Below, piece by piece: positions 8,706-16,871 of a stretch of DNA of 33,225 nt. The DNA lies in the NCBI GenBank assembly GCA_016795075.1, contig JAEUIP010000003.1:1-33225 (forward strand). The letters run 5' to 3'. Numbering within the stretch: position 1 is the stretch's first letter; each line of letters begins with the position of its first letter. Below the pieces are notes generated by a model. It did no database searches. It saw only the letters and a program-made list of their open reading frames with translations, and had not been told where the DNA came from. The translations under genes were made by a program, and so were the position numbers. Source of the DNA: Planctomycetaceae bacterium. Its GTDB lineage: Bacteria; Planctomycetota; Planctomycetia; Pirellulales; Pirellulaceae.

Positions 8706-8945
8706 TTAGGCAGCAATAGCCTTTTCGATCGCTTCGATGGCTTCACCAACGGTTTGAATCTTATCGGTTTGGTCTTCCGGGATTCGGATCCCAAACTGGG
8801 ACTCAAACTCCATCACCATTTCGACCAAGTCCAACGAATCGGCACCCAAATCGTTGATAAAATTGGATTCGCGAGTGATTTTCTCTTTGTCTACGCCAAG
8901 TTGTTCGGCGACGATATCAACGACTTTGTCTTGGGTCGAGGCCAT
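8706..8945 (-). CDS. acpP: acyl carrier protein
   Basis: A 79-residue acidic four-helix carrier protein that holds growing fatty acids on a 4'-phosphopantetheine arm. The attachment site is Ser37 in the motif NDLGADSLDLVEMVM; the rest (FGIRIPEDQTDKIQTVGEAIEAI) is canonical. The frame continues upstream to 9044, but the ATG at 8945 is preceded by an AAGGAGG-type site and gives exactly the expected family length. It sits between fabG (374 bases upstream) and fabF. It appears to have its own promoter (8996-9025) and a terminator-like hairpin downstream, consistent with the high molar demand for ACP. Confidence 0.97.
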   Translation of the reverse strand: MASTQDKVVDIVAEQLGVDKEKITRESNFINDLGADSLDLVEMVMEFESQFGIRIPEDQTDKIQTVGEAIEAIEKAIAA

Positions 8946-8995
8946 GCGCTCGCCCTCCTTATCTGTTGTGAGTAAGAAAATGGACCGTTCTACCA

Positions 8996-9025
8996 ACAAT
9001 ACGAACCCGAGCCGAAAACCGTCAA
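8996..9025 (-). promoter_or_regulatory. candidate sigma-70 promoter of acpP
   Basis: On the minus strand TTGACG (9020-9025) and TATTGT (8996-9001) are separated by 18 bases. The predicted transcript would start about 40 bases before the acpP ATG. Both boxes are close to consensus. The remaining part of the 374-base gap between fabG and acpP (8946-9319) shows no gene or other clear feature. Confidence 0.5.
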
Positions 9026-9319
9026 GCTTGGGCCAAGGACCCAAGATATCGGATTTTGAGGACGATGGTCAAGGCTACCTCGTCTTAAACCCCTCGAGAA
9101 CCCTACCCGGCAGCCCCCAAACACACGCTTGAACGCTGCCCCGGCGGCAATCGAGCGCTCGGCATGCGGGAGCTGGGTCGCGCTCAAGAAATACCGTAGC
9201 TGTGTTTCCCAAAGCGTGGCGATTCAGGGGGTGACTCCACGCTCTGCGGCCCGTCGCTACCTGGCTCAGTCCACGCTTTGGCAATCCCATCCACCCCGGT
9301 GTCTGCGATCGCCCAAACA

Positions 9320-10081
9320 CTAAGCAATCATTCCCCCGTCGACCGTCAAGACTTGGCCGGTTACGTACGATGCTCCGGAACTTGCCAAGAACAAGACACA
9401 GGCCGCGACTTCCTCCGGCTTGCCAATCCGTGCCGCCGGAATTCGCTTCTTGACTTCATCCAAAATCGCGGGACCAAGAACCTTGGTCATATCGCTTTCG
9501 ATGAAACCCGGAGCAACTGCATTGACCGTTACATTGCGTTTGCCTAATTCTTTGCTCAACGATCGAGTCAGGCCGATCAAACCTGCTTTCGAAGCGGAAT
9601 AATTGCACTGGCCAGCATTGCCAATCAACCCAGAGACGCTGGCGATGTTGATGATTCGACCGTACCGAGCCCGCATCATGATCCGCGAAGCAGCTCGCGC
9701 AAACAAGAAAGCACCGCGGAGATTGGTTTGAATCACATCATCCCATTGATCGTCACTCATGCTCGGCAGCAGCGTATCGCGCGTGATGCCAGCGTTATTT
9801 ACCAAAATACTCAGCTTGCCATATTTTTCGACGACGGAATCGATCAATGCATCGACCGATTCGCGCTGACTGACATCACAGGGACGGATCTCGGCCAACC
9901 CGCCCGCTGCCACGATCGCGTCCTGAGTTTCTTGCAGTTTGGCTTCGTTCCGAGCCACACAAATCACCTGCGCACCACTGGCGGCCAAGGCGATCGCCAT
10001 CGATCGCCCCAAACCCTGAGACGCGCCCGTCACCAACGCGACTTGTCCCGAAAGATCGACCGTCAATCCGTAAATGCTCAT
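9320..10081 (-). CDS. fabG: 3-oxoacyl-ACP reductase
   Basis: A 253-residue short-chain dehydrogenase that reduces 3-oxoacyl-ACP to 3-hydroxyacyl-ACP with NADPH. The Rossmann motif TGASQGLG is at residues 18-25, NNAG at 95-98, and the catalytic set is Asn120, Ser148 (IASVSG), Tyr161 and Lys165 (YSASK). The C-terminus AsYVTGQVLTVDGGMIA is typical. The assignment as FabG rather than another SDR rests on the operon context: it lies 82 bases after fabD and upstream of acpP and fabF on the same strand. Confidence 0.95.
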   Translation of the reverse strand: MSIYGLTVDLSGQVALVTGASQGLGRSMAIALAASGAQVICVARNEAKLQETQDAIVAAGGLAEIRPCDVSQRESVDALIDSVVEKYGKLSILVNNAGITRDTLLPSMSDDQWDDVIQTNLRGAFLFARAASRIMMRARYGRIINIASVSGLIGNAGQCNYSASKAGLIGLTRSLSKELGKRNVTVNAVAPGFIESDMTKVLGPAILDEVKKRIPAARIGKPEEVAACVLFLASSGASYVTGQVLTVDGGMIA

Positions 10082-10163
10082 TACTTACCTATCCATTGAA
10101 AACATGAATGCTTTAGCTGTTGCTGCAGACACTTCGCCACAGCCAACCCAACAAAGCTCAGAA

Positions 10164-11075
10164 CTAGTCCACAACTCCCCGGCACGGGACCTTGCGATCC
10201 GTGCGTTTCATCAATCCTCGCAACACCCGCCCAGGCCCCACCTCGTAGAAGCAATCGAAACCTTGCGCCATCAGAAATCGAATCGAATCTTCCCAATAAA
10301 CGCGTGAACAGACCTGTTGAATCAAAAGCTGACGAATATCGTCAGGATCGGAGTGTGGCTGTGCATCGACGTTCGATACCACCATGATTTCAGGACGTCG
10401 CAATTGGATGTTTGCCAACGCGACGGTTAATCGCTCCACGGCACTGGCCATCAGCTCGGTATGGAACGCGCCGGCAACCGCTAACGGAACGGTTTTCATG
10501 GCGCCGGCTTGTGTGGCCAATTGAGCCGCTCGTTCACAGGCATCGGTATGTCCGGAAATCGCGATATTACCCGGGCACAACAAGTTGGCGACTTCTAAAA
10601 CTTGCCCAGCATCCCGCGCCTGCTGACAAATTTGCTCGATTTGTTGCCGCTCCAAACCCAACACACTGACCATGCCGCTGGGGTTCGCGTCGGCGGCCGC
10701 TTGCATCGCGCGCCCTCGCTCCTGGACGACTCGCAAGCCATCTTCAAATTCCATCACCCCTGCAAACACCAGGGCAGAATATTCTCCCAAACTTAGACCT
10801 GCAGCCGCCTGGCAACTCAACACCGCTTCCGGCTCCTTTTGCCGCAAGACCTCGACGGCCGCGAGGCTACTTACGAACAACGCCGGTTGACTGACCTCGG
10901 TGGAATCCAGTTGCTCGGCGGGACCATTTTGGCAAACCGACAGCAAGTCATATCCAAGCACATGACGAGCGCGCTCAAACAGTTCACGCGCCTTGGGGGC
11001 CGCCTCCACAAACGGAGCCGCCATGCCGATCGATTGGGCACCTTGCCCCGGGAATAAGAACGCGATTTTTGACAC
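10164..11075 (-). CDS. fabD: malonyl-CoA:ACP transacylase
   Basis: A 303-residue enzyme that moves malonyl from CoA to ACP, supplying the extender unit. FPGQGAQ is at residues 8-14, the nucleophile Ser95 in GLSLGEY (the family's usual GHSLGE with Leu in place of His, a variant also found elsewhere), and the catalytic His205 in GAFHTELM. The first codon is GTG at 11073-11075, with AGG about 8 bases upstream. It is the first gene of the visible fab run. plsX, fabH and rpmF, common neighbours of fabD, are not next to it; ruvB lies upstream instead after a 219-base gap. Confidence 0.95.
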   Translation of the reverse strand: MSKIAFLFPGQGAQSIGMAAPFVEAAPKARELFERARHVLGYDLLSVCQNGPAEQLDSTEVSQPALFVSSLAAVEVLRQKEPEAVLSCQAAAGLSLGEYSALVFAGVMEFEDGLRVVQERGRAMQAAADANPSGMVSVLGLERQQIEQICQQARDAGQVLEVANLLCPGNIAISGHTDACERAAQLATQAGAMKTVPLAVAGAFHTELMASAVERLTVALANIQLRRPEIMVVSNVDAQPHSDPDDIRQLLIQQVCSRVYWEDSIRFLMAQGFDCFYEVGPGRVLRGLMKRTDRKVPCRGVVD

Positions 11076-11294
11076 AGAACCAACCTATTTCGGAATCCCC
11101 ATGATCACCCAACACCCCAAGTTCGAGTGAAAGTTATAAAACGGGCCGGTTCGTTAGGGAAGATCGGGGACTTGTGCCTTCGCAGGAGGCGGCGTTGGCT
11201 TCGTCCCAAAAGAAACGGGACCAACGGGAACGCAGGCCACATCCCAAACCAAAAGCCCCGTCCGGAGCGAGCCTGCCACCCTTCCCTACCAAGC

Positions 11295-12392
11295 TTAGTC
11301 AAACAAGGTCTTTTGGTCGGCACCGGGGCCAGGAGGCGGGGGCAGCTTGAGGTGCGAAAAGGCCTTGGGAGTTGCCACGCGACCTCGAGGCGTTCGCAGA
11401 ATCAATTCGGAACGAAGGAGAAACGGCTCGACGTCGTCGGTCAACGTATCTGTCGCGACATTCATGGTCGCGGCAATGGTCTCGATCCCCGTTGGGCCGC
11501 CGCCACAGATTCGAATCAAGACCTCCAAATAGCTACGATCTTGGTGATCGAGCCCAAGCTCGTCAATTTTAACCATTCTCATCGCGTCGCGGGCCACCTC
11601 CAGTGACACGAGACCGTTGGCGCGACTCTGCGCATAGTCGCGAATCCACCGCAAACGATTATTGGCAACCCGCGGTGTTCCTCGGCTCCGCCCAGCAATT
11701 TCGGCGGCCGCTTCCGCTTCGACTTTGACTTTCAGAATCGTGGCGTTGCGATGAATGATCTGTTGCAATTCTGAGTGGCTATAGTAGCCCAAGTGCTCGC
11801 GAATCTGAAAGCGATCACGGAGCGGTCCCGACAACATCCCTGCGCGTGTGGTCGCTCCAATCAAGGTGAATGGTCGTAGCTGGAAAGAATGCGTCCTCGC
11901 GTTGATCCCTTCGCCGATGACCATGTCGATCCGAAAATCTTCCATCGCGGTATACAAATATTCTTCCACCGCTTTGGGAATTCGGTGAATTTCATCAATA
12001 AACAGAACTTGATGAGCCACGAGATTGGTCAAGCAAGGAATCAAATCCTTAGGCGCCTTCAAGACCGGACCCGACAAGAACTCGACCGGCACATTCATTT
12101 CTTGGGGAATCACCGTCGCGAAGGTTGTCTTTCCGAGTCCCGGCGGTCCATCAAATAAGATATGCCCCAACGATTCGCCACGGCGCTTCGCAGCATCGAT
12201 CGCAATTTGCAGACGTTCCTTGACATCCATCTGGCCGATCATCTCGTCCAGTCGGCTTGGTCGCAAATTGCTGTCCTCGGCCAATGCAGCGGTCGCCAAA
12301 CCAGGGTCGGCATTCAACGACTCTTCCACCGAGTCCTGTTCGTTTTCCCAAGAATCGTCGTCGTCGCCATTGATGATCTTTTCGCGTGTCAT
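11295..12392 (-). CDS. ruvB: Holliday junction branch migration helicase RuvB
   Basis: A 365-residue AAA+ motor that drives branch migration of Holliday junctions together with RuvA. Walker A DGPPGLGKTT is at residues 81-90, Walker B LFIDEIH at 130-136, sensor 1 region GATTRAGMLSGPLRDRF near 206-222, and the C-terminal winged-helix part contains GGGPTGIETIA and RTPRGRVATPKAF. It has an extra N-terminal stretch of about 35 residues, very acidic (DDDDSWENEQDSVEES), not found in E. coli RuvB, and a Pro-rich tail. Some usually invariant spots differ (FATVIPQEM where LA-IIA-EM is usual). ruvA and ruvC are not adjacent. It is divergent from mrp, with 209 bases between them. Confidence 0.95.
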   Translation of the reverse strand: MTREKIINGDDDDSWENEQDSVEESLNADPGLATAALAEDSNLRPSRLDEMIGQMDVKERLQIAIDAAKRRGESLGHILFDGPPGLGKTTFATVIPQEMNVPVEFLSGPVLKAPKDLIPCLTNLVAHQVLFIDEIHRIPKAVEEYLYTAMEDFRIDMVIGEGINARTHSFQLRPFTLIGATTRAGMLSGPLRDRFQIREHLGYYSHSELQQIIHRNATILKVKVEAEAAAEIAGRSRGTPRVANNRLRWIRDYAQSRANGLVSLEVARDAMRMVKIDELGLDHQDRSYLEVLIRICGGGPTGIETIAATMNVATDTLTDDVEPFLLRSELILRTPRGRVATPKAFSHLKLPPPPGPGADQKTLFD

Positions 12393-12601
12393 GCTGGATT
12401 CGTCGTAAATTGCCCCGGATGGATGGGTCGCTCAGGCCCGTGGCAACTATACCAAAAAAGATCCTGGCGAGAAAACCTAGGAAACTTGGTTTTATCGGGC
12501 CACCGACTCCGGATAAACCTGACTAGGCCGTTTCCGAACCAAACCGAAGACGGTATTTTGAAGGTTCAGAACGTAATCCAGCGATTTTCTACAAGGCCAA
12601 C

Positions 12602-13675
12602 ATGATGATTGACCAATCTAGCGTGCAGAACGTGCTTCAGAACATCCTCGATCCGGAAACGGGCCGGCCGGTGACACAATCCAATCAAGTCAAAGAAATC
12701 ATCTGCGACGTCGACCAAATTCGGGTCTCGATCGGTTTAACGTCCCATTCCGCACCCCTCCTGCAAGACGTTCACGATCAAGCCGTGGACCGATTGAGGC
12801 AAGCGTTTCCTAACGCGACGACAATCGCCGTCAACATAGTTGGTCACGAACGGATCGTTCCTCAAATTGGCCAGGTCGGCTTGCGCTGCCGCAGCGTGAT
12901 CGCGGTCGGGTCCGGCAAGGGAGGGGTCGGCAAAAGCACCGTCGCGACCAGCTTGGCTTACAGTTTGAAAAAAATGGGCTGCCGTGTCGGCTTGATGGAC
13001 GCCGATGTCTACGGTCCCAGCGTCCCACAACTAACTGGCACGTCCGGAAACTTGCAGCAACAAGACGGCAAGATCCAACCAATGCTCCAAAACGGAATGC
13101 CAATCGTCAGCATTGGCTTCATGGTGCCCGCTGATCAAGCCATCATTTGGCGAGGCCCCATGCTGCATTCGGCCATCACTCAGTTCATTCGCGACACCGC
13201 GTGGGGAGAACTGGACTATTTGATTATCGACATGCCCCCGGGAACGGGCGATGTGGCACTCACGCTATCGCAGTTGCTGCCGCTGTCGGGAGCTGTGGTC
13301 GTTTGTACTCCGCAAAAAGTTGCCTTGTTGGATGCCGTCAAAGCCGTCGCGATGTTCCGCAAAGTGAAAATCCCGCTGCTCGGTGTTGTCGAAAACATGA
13401 GTGGATTCCTGTGTCCCGACAACCACAAACGCTACGACATCTTTGGTTCGGGTGGCGCGAGACAGATGGCCGAAGATGCCAACATTCCATTTTTGGGCGA
13501 TCTGCCCATCACCATGAAAATGCGAGAACGAGGTGATGAGGGCACAACACAAGAGAACTTACAAGATCCGCAAATCGCACCTTATATCGATCGGATCGCT
13601 TATCAAGTTGCCCGACGGATCGCCGATCAAACTCGATTGGCACCAGCCACACCGCAGTTACCCGTCTTGGGGTAA
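12602..13675 (+). CDS. Mrp/NBP35-type iron-sulfur cluster carrier ATPase
   Basis: A 357-residue cytosolic P-loop protein of the Mrp/ApbC family, thought to carry and deliver Fe-S clusters. An N-terminal MIP18/DUF59-like domain (about 5-85; VLQNILDPETG) precedes the deviant Walker A GSGKGGVGKST (103-113), DADVYGPS (133-140) and the Mrp signature IIDMPPGTGDVALT (208-221). The usual cluster-binding CxxC near the C-terminal side is reduced to a single Cys271 in LCPDNHKRYDIFGSGG, so the second ligand Cys is absent. The start is ATG at 12602 (ATG at 12605 is equally possible), with AAGG a few bases upstream. Divergent from ruvB. Confidence 0.93.
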   Translation: MMIDQSSVQNVLQNILDPETGRPVTQSNQVKEIICDVDQIRVSIGLTSHSAPLLQDVHDQAVDRLRQAFPNATTIAVNIVGHERIVPQIGQVGLRCRSVIAVGSGKGGVGKSTVATSLAYSLKKMGCRVGLMDADVYGPSVPQLTGTSGNLQQQDGKIQPMLQNGMPIVSIGFMVPADQAIIWRGPMLHSAITQFIRDTAWGELDYLIIDMPPGTGDVALTLSQLLPLSGAVVVCTPQKVALLDAVKAVAMFRKVKIPLLGVVENMSGFLCPDNHKRYDIFGSGGARQMAEDANIPFLGDLPITMKMRERGDEGTTQENLQDPQIAPYIDRIAYQVARRIADQTRLAPATPQLPVLG

Positions 13676-13705
13676 TTTGGGATCGGTCAGAACAGACGAC
13701 CTCCA

Positions 13706-13745
13706 AAAAAACAGAGCCTCCCCAAAGTTGGGGGGCTCTTCTCGT
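13706..13745. terminator. bidirectional intrinsic terminator between mrp and the histone-like gene
   Basis: The arms AGAGCCTCCC (13713-13722) and GGGGGGCTCT (13730-13739) form a 10-bp stem with one G-T pair and a 7-base loop. On the minus strand it is followed by a run of T (complement of the A run at 13706-13712), so it best serves the histone-like gene read leftward. On the plus strand the tail is only T-rich. It lies about 40 bases after the mrp stop. Confidence 0.75.
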
Positions 13746-13914
13746 TGTTTCAAGACGAAGTGTCTGTCAGAAAGCGGCTCAGGGACCCGAGAAGCGAACC
13801 AAGTCAAGAAATGAACAAGGCTCGTGTCTAAGACGGGATTTGAGAGACCAAAAGCTTTAGAGCCGTAAGACTTAAATCCGAATGGTCATCCCTGATCCAA
13901 CTCAAAAACCAAGA

Positions 13915-14022
13915 CTACTTCTTCTTCTTGACAGCCTTCTTAGCAGCCTTAGGAGCGGCTTTCTTAGCAGCCTTCTTTGGGGCAGCGGCCTTCTTCGGTG
14001 CAGCGGCTTTCTTCTTAGCCAT
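13915..14022 (-). CDS. 35-residue Lys/Ala-rich histone H1-like protein
   Basis: A tiny basic protein made almost wholly of Lys, Ala and Pro: it begins MAKKKAAAPKKAAAPKK and ends AVKKKK. Two units of KKAAAPKK are seen, then degenerate AAKKA units. The composition matches histone H1 tails and bacterial H1-like proteins (Hc1, AlgP tails), so DNA binding or nucleoid compaction is likely; this is inference from composition. There is strong evidence that it is real: GGAGG lies 8 bases before the ATG, a promoter-like pair lies 47 bases further up, and a terminator follows. It is too short for most gene callers. Confidence 0.75.
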   Translation of the reverse strand: MAKKKAAAPKKAAAPKKAAKKAAPKAAKKAVKKKK

Positions 14023-14068
14023 GATGACGTCCTCCATAAAAACAAACTTGGCAATCCGACCATCCTGT

Positions 14069-14098
14069 CGAATAGCGACTTGCTTCAACTTTCGTCAA
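14069..14098 (-). promoter_or_regulatory. candidate promoter of the histone-like gene
   Basis: On the minus strand TTGACG (14093-14098) and TATTCG (14069-14074) are 18 bases apart, the same -35 box and spacing as the candidate acpP promoter. The start would lie about 40 bases before the ATG at 14022. Confidence 0.4.
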
Positions 14099-14416
14099 AC
14101 CAAATCGAATTGCAAGACTATCGGTCGCCGGCTTCCAAAACCATTCCGATGTCAGTGTTCGCTAACCATTCGACCAAAGTTTTTATCGCCGCCGTTTTTC
14201 ATTCGCTATCTGTGACAACGAATGAACTCAATCAGCAACAAATCCAACTTTGATTTAACGATCTTGGGAATCATCTCGTCCGTCCTCGAAATGAATATTG
14301 AAGACATCATTGTCTTGTCAATTCATTGCTTGGTAGATGACTCCGATCCACATCCCATCGGATCCACGACATAGTTGTACGAAGCGTTTGAGTTTTTTTC
14401 AACATGTTTTTTCCAC

Positions 14417-14456
14417 TTGAACGCAATTTTTATCAAAATTTTTTTCTCGCGTTCAA
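14417..14456. repeat. AT-rich inverted repeat in a 527-base gene-free stretch
   Basis: The arms TTGAACGC (14417-14424) and GCGTTCAA (14449-14456) flank a 24-base A/T core that is itself partly palindromic (AATTTTTATCAAAATT). It lies in 14023-14549, a notably AT-rich region between the histone-like gene and the site-2-protease gene, in which I see no other gene. It could be an operator, a protein-bound bend site or a weak terminator for the M50 gene; none is shown. Confidence 0.5.
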
Positions 14457-14549
14457 CAATCATTTCTCCAAGCATCGCTTACTTCATGCATCGATTGAAT
14501 TCATAACGATAACAAACAAGGAACAACAATCACGTTTGTGGAACACGCA

Positions 14550-15257
14550 TTACCATCGACCAGAGCGTTGATCTAGCGATTGAAAGTTTTGAATCGTGAT
14601 ATAGATCAAGAAGATACCACCGAAGTAAATTCTGTTTTGAATCGCCAATACGGCCAACACGCCACCAGTGATAATACTGATCCACAACGCAGTGACATCT
14701 CCTCGATATTGTCCTTGAATCATTCGCGTGAATCCTTGGCAGATCTGACCGCCATCCAATGGCAAGATGGGAAGCAAGTTCAGGAGTGGCCATACAAAAT
14801 TGCAATAGAGTGCCACAAATATCACGGCGTCGTAAGACAAATAGCTGTTCGGGGGAATCGGTGGTGCATACCTAACGACCAACCAGACCACGCCAAACAA
14901 GACAAATTGGGCCAACGGTCCGGCAAAAGCAATGAGAACCTGATCCCATAGCCCCCGATTAAACCCTCGGCCACCCGTTGACCGAGCGTACCCACCCATG
15001 GCGTACAAAACTATTTCCGAACGGATGCGAAACCAGGCCATCATGGCGGAATGGCCCAGTTCATGAACCAGGATCGATATAAAAACGACCGCCATCATCC
15101 CAACCAAGTTCAGAATCGGATGACCATCTCGAATCGAAACCACGTCACCGCCAAACAAGATCAGTGACGCTAACCAAAAAAACGGATGCACCGTTACTGG
15201 GATCCCAAAGATTCGAAACCGAATCTCGTAGCCGGTATCATTGATTGGCATGAACAT
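14550..15257 (-). CDS. site-2-protease-like M50 family membrane metallopeptidase
   Basis: A 235-residue polytopic zinc protease. The zinc motif HELGH is at residues 65-69 in a membrane helix, and the third ligand Asp168 is in NLLPILPLDGGQ, the standard M50B pair. A preceding HPFFWLASLILF segment and two further hydrophobic segments complete the core. No PDZ or CBS domain is present, so it is a minimal form. The frame stays open upstream to a TTG at 15515 right after the lpxB stop, but the ATG at 15257 has AAGGG 7 bases upstream and places the conserved FGIPVTVHP region at the N-terminus. Substrates are unknown; relatives cut membrane-bound anti-sigma factors. It lies downstream of lpxB on the same strand. 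Confidence 0.9.
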   Translation of the reverse strand: MFMPINDTGYEIRFRIFGIPVTVHPFFWLASLILFGGDVVSIRDGHPILNLVGMMAVVFISILVHELGHSAMMAWFRIRSEIVLYAMGGYARSTGGRGFNRGLWDQVLIAFAGPLAQFVLFGVVWLVVRYAPPIPPNSYLSYDAVIFVALYCNFVWPLLNLLPILPLDGGQICQGFTRMIQGQYRGDVTALWISIITGGVLAVLAIQNRIYFGGIFLIYITIQNFQSLDQRSGRW

Positions 15258-15515
15258 TCCGCGACCCTTATTTACCAGTTTCCCATGCCCAGAAGACGAA
15301 TGATAACACGGAAGACATCCAGATCGCAGCGCTGGTCGAACGAACCACCCGACCGTCAGCGAAGCAACGTTAATCGCTTGGCGAATGCTCCCGATACCAA
15401 TAATCAATCCCCCAAGGGGCAGGCTCTTCCGTGGCGTAGGCGTAACACCGGGCAAAAAGACTTGCCGGGAGAAGGCCCGCCCCATTCGAGCTAAAGTCTC
15501 GTTCAAGCGAATCAA

Positions 15516-16814
15516 TCAAGCCGCGCGGCGACTGGCAATGTTGTCGTCAACTTGCGAGTGTTTGGCCATTCTCGCTGCCGCTGCAGCCGCTCCGATCATG
15601 GAAGCCGGGAGATCCTGATCACTGCCCTCATCCATGACAGCGGTGAGGCGCAATTGCTCAATCAGATACTGAGCCGCCCGAGAACTAGCGCCGGGTCGTG
15701 CGAATTTACCTTTCAGCTCTGACAATTGCTGTCGACGACGCTGCAATTCTACTGGGTCGCGCAACCATTCCACCGCCAACGCGGCAATCTCCGGGGCCGG
15801 ATTCTTCATCCAAGCAAACTCCGGGAATGGAACGTTTCGGTCTCCACCCGTTGCTTCGCCTGGTCGCGCTGCTTTGCGACTGATGTCATCCGTGGCCAAC
15901 AGATTCACCAAGGTGATAAAGCGGCAAGTCATCACGAACCATTTGCCAATGGCCTGCAACGGCTTCAAACGATACACAATGATGGACGGCTTTTCGTGAT
16001 ACATCAGCTCTAATGACACGGACCCGGAACACGCCAAGCACAAGGTCGACAATTCGATCAGTTCTGGTGTCCGCTTTACATACACATCGATCGACAACTG
16101 GCTGGCGGCCACCACTTCGCGAACAAACTCCGCTTGAGCAGGATGGTAACAGGCCACTGCAAAGCTGGTCTGCGGCAATTGTTGCTTGATCCGCACTGCC
16201 GATTCCAGCAAACACTCCAGATTGGCAGCAACTTCTTGATTTCGGGAACCAGGGAGCAAGGTAACCAACGGGGTGCGTGGGTCCCCGTACTCCTGCATGA
16301 ATTCCGGGTCCAATTGCCGTTGATGCAATTCGTCGAAGTACGGATGGCCAACGTAGTGAGCGGTCACCCCCCGCTCCGCAAACCACGGAACTTCAAATGG
16401 TAACTTGCAGAGGACATGATCTACCAACCGGCGCAGCTTGTGCACTCGCCATGGCAACCAGCCCCACATTTGCGGCACGCCATAGTAGAAAACGGGAACA
16501 CCATGCCGTTTTGCGGCTTTTGCCACCCACCAATTGAAACCAGGAAAATCGATCAACACCACGGCATCGATTTGCCCAGATGCAAAGATTTGGTCCGCCT
16601 GGCGATAGTGGGCCCACATTTGCGGCAGGTACTTCAGCGCCTGCAAGAACATCACCGCGTATTGGGTCAGGTCTTGATAAAGTTGGCAGCCCGCTTCCTG
16701 CATTCGCGGACCGCCAAAACCCACGCAATGGATTCCCTGATCCTGTAATTCCTGGACTAGATTGGCGCCGTGCAGGTCACCGCTTGGCTCACCCGCAGAA
16801 ATGAACACTCTCAT
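15516..16814 (-). CDS. lpxB: lipid-A-disaccharide synthase
   Basis: A 432-residue GT19 glycosyltransferase that joins UDP-2,3-diacylglucosamine to lipid X in lipid A synthesis at the inner membrane. Family hallmarks are the N-terminal SAGEPSGDLHGA (residues 6-17), GFGGPRM near 33-39, LIDFPGFNWWVAK near 88-100, YYGVPQMWGWLPWR near 111-124, the LPGSRNQEV nucleotide-binding motif near 195-203, and a CSGSVSLELM segment. A C-terminal tail of about 40 residues, Ala-rich, goes beyond the E. coli enzyme (382). Its presence argues for a lipid A-type outer membrane. It starts with ATG; the gap to the M50 gene is 258 bases. Confidence 0.95.
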   Translation of the reverse strand: MRVFISAGEPSGDLHGANLVQELQDQGIHCVGFGGPRMQEAGCQLYQDLTQYAVMFLQALKYLPQMWAHYRQADQIFASGQIDAVVLIDFPGFNWWVAKAAKRHGVPVFYYGVPQMWGWLPWRVHKLRRLVDHVLCKLPFEVPWFAERGVTAHYVGHPYFDELHQRQLDPEFMQEYGDPRTPLVTLLPGSRNQEVAANLECLLESAVRIKQQLPQTSFAVACYHPAQAEFVREVVAASQLSIDVYVKRTPELIELSTLCLACSGSVSLELMYHEKPSIIVYRLKPLQAIGKWFVMTCRFITLVNLLATDDISRKAARPGEATGGDRNVPFPEFAWMKNPAPEIAALAVEWLRDPVELQRRRQQLSELKGKFARPGASSRAAQYLIEQLRLTAVMDEGSDQDLPASMIGAAAAAARMAKHSQVDDNIASRRAA

Positions 16815-16871
16815 CGGCAGAACCGCAAATTGCTAAGGGACTTCGCCGGGGGGGCGATCGGTCGTCACCGA

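Noticed and set aside
11105..11323. Possible rpmF (L32) or other small gene between ruvB and fabD
   Set aside because: Neither strand encodes the L32 pattern or zinc-binding cysteines; the frame overlaps the ruvB end.
15258..15515. N-terminal extension of the M50 protease starting at TTG 15515
   Set aside because: No Shine-Dalgarno sequence, TTG directly after the lpxB stop, and the extension has no family match; the ATG at 15257 has a good ribosome site.
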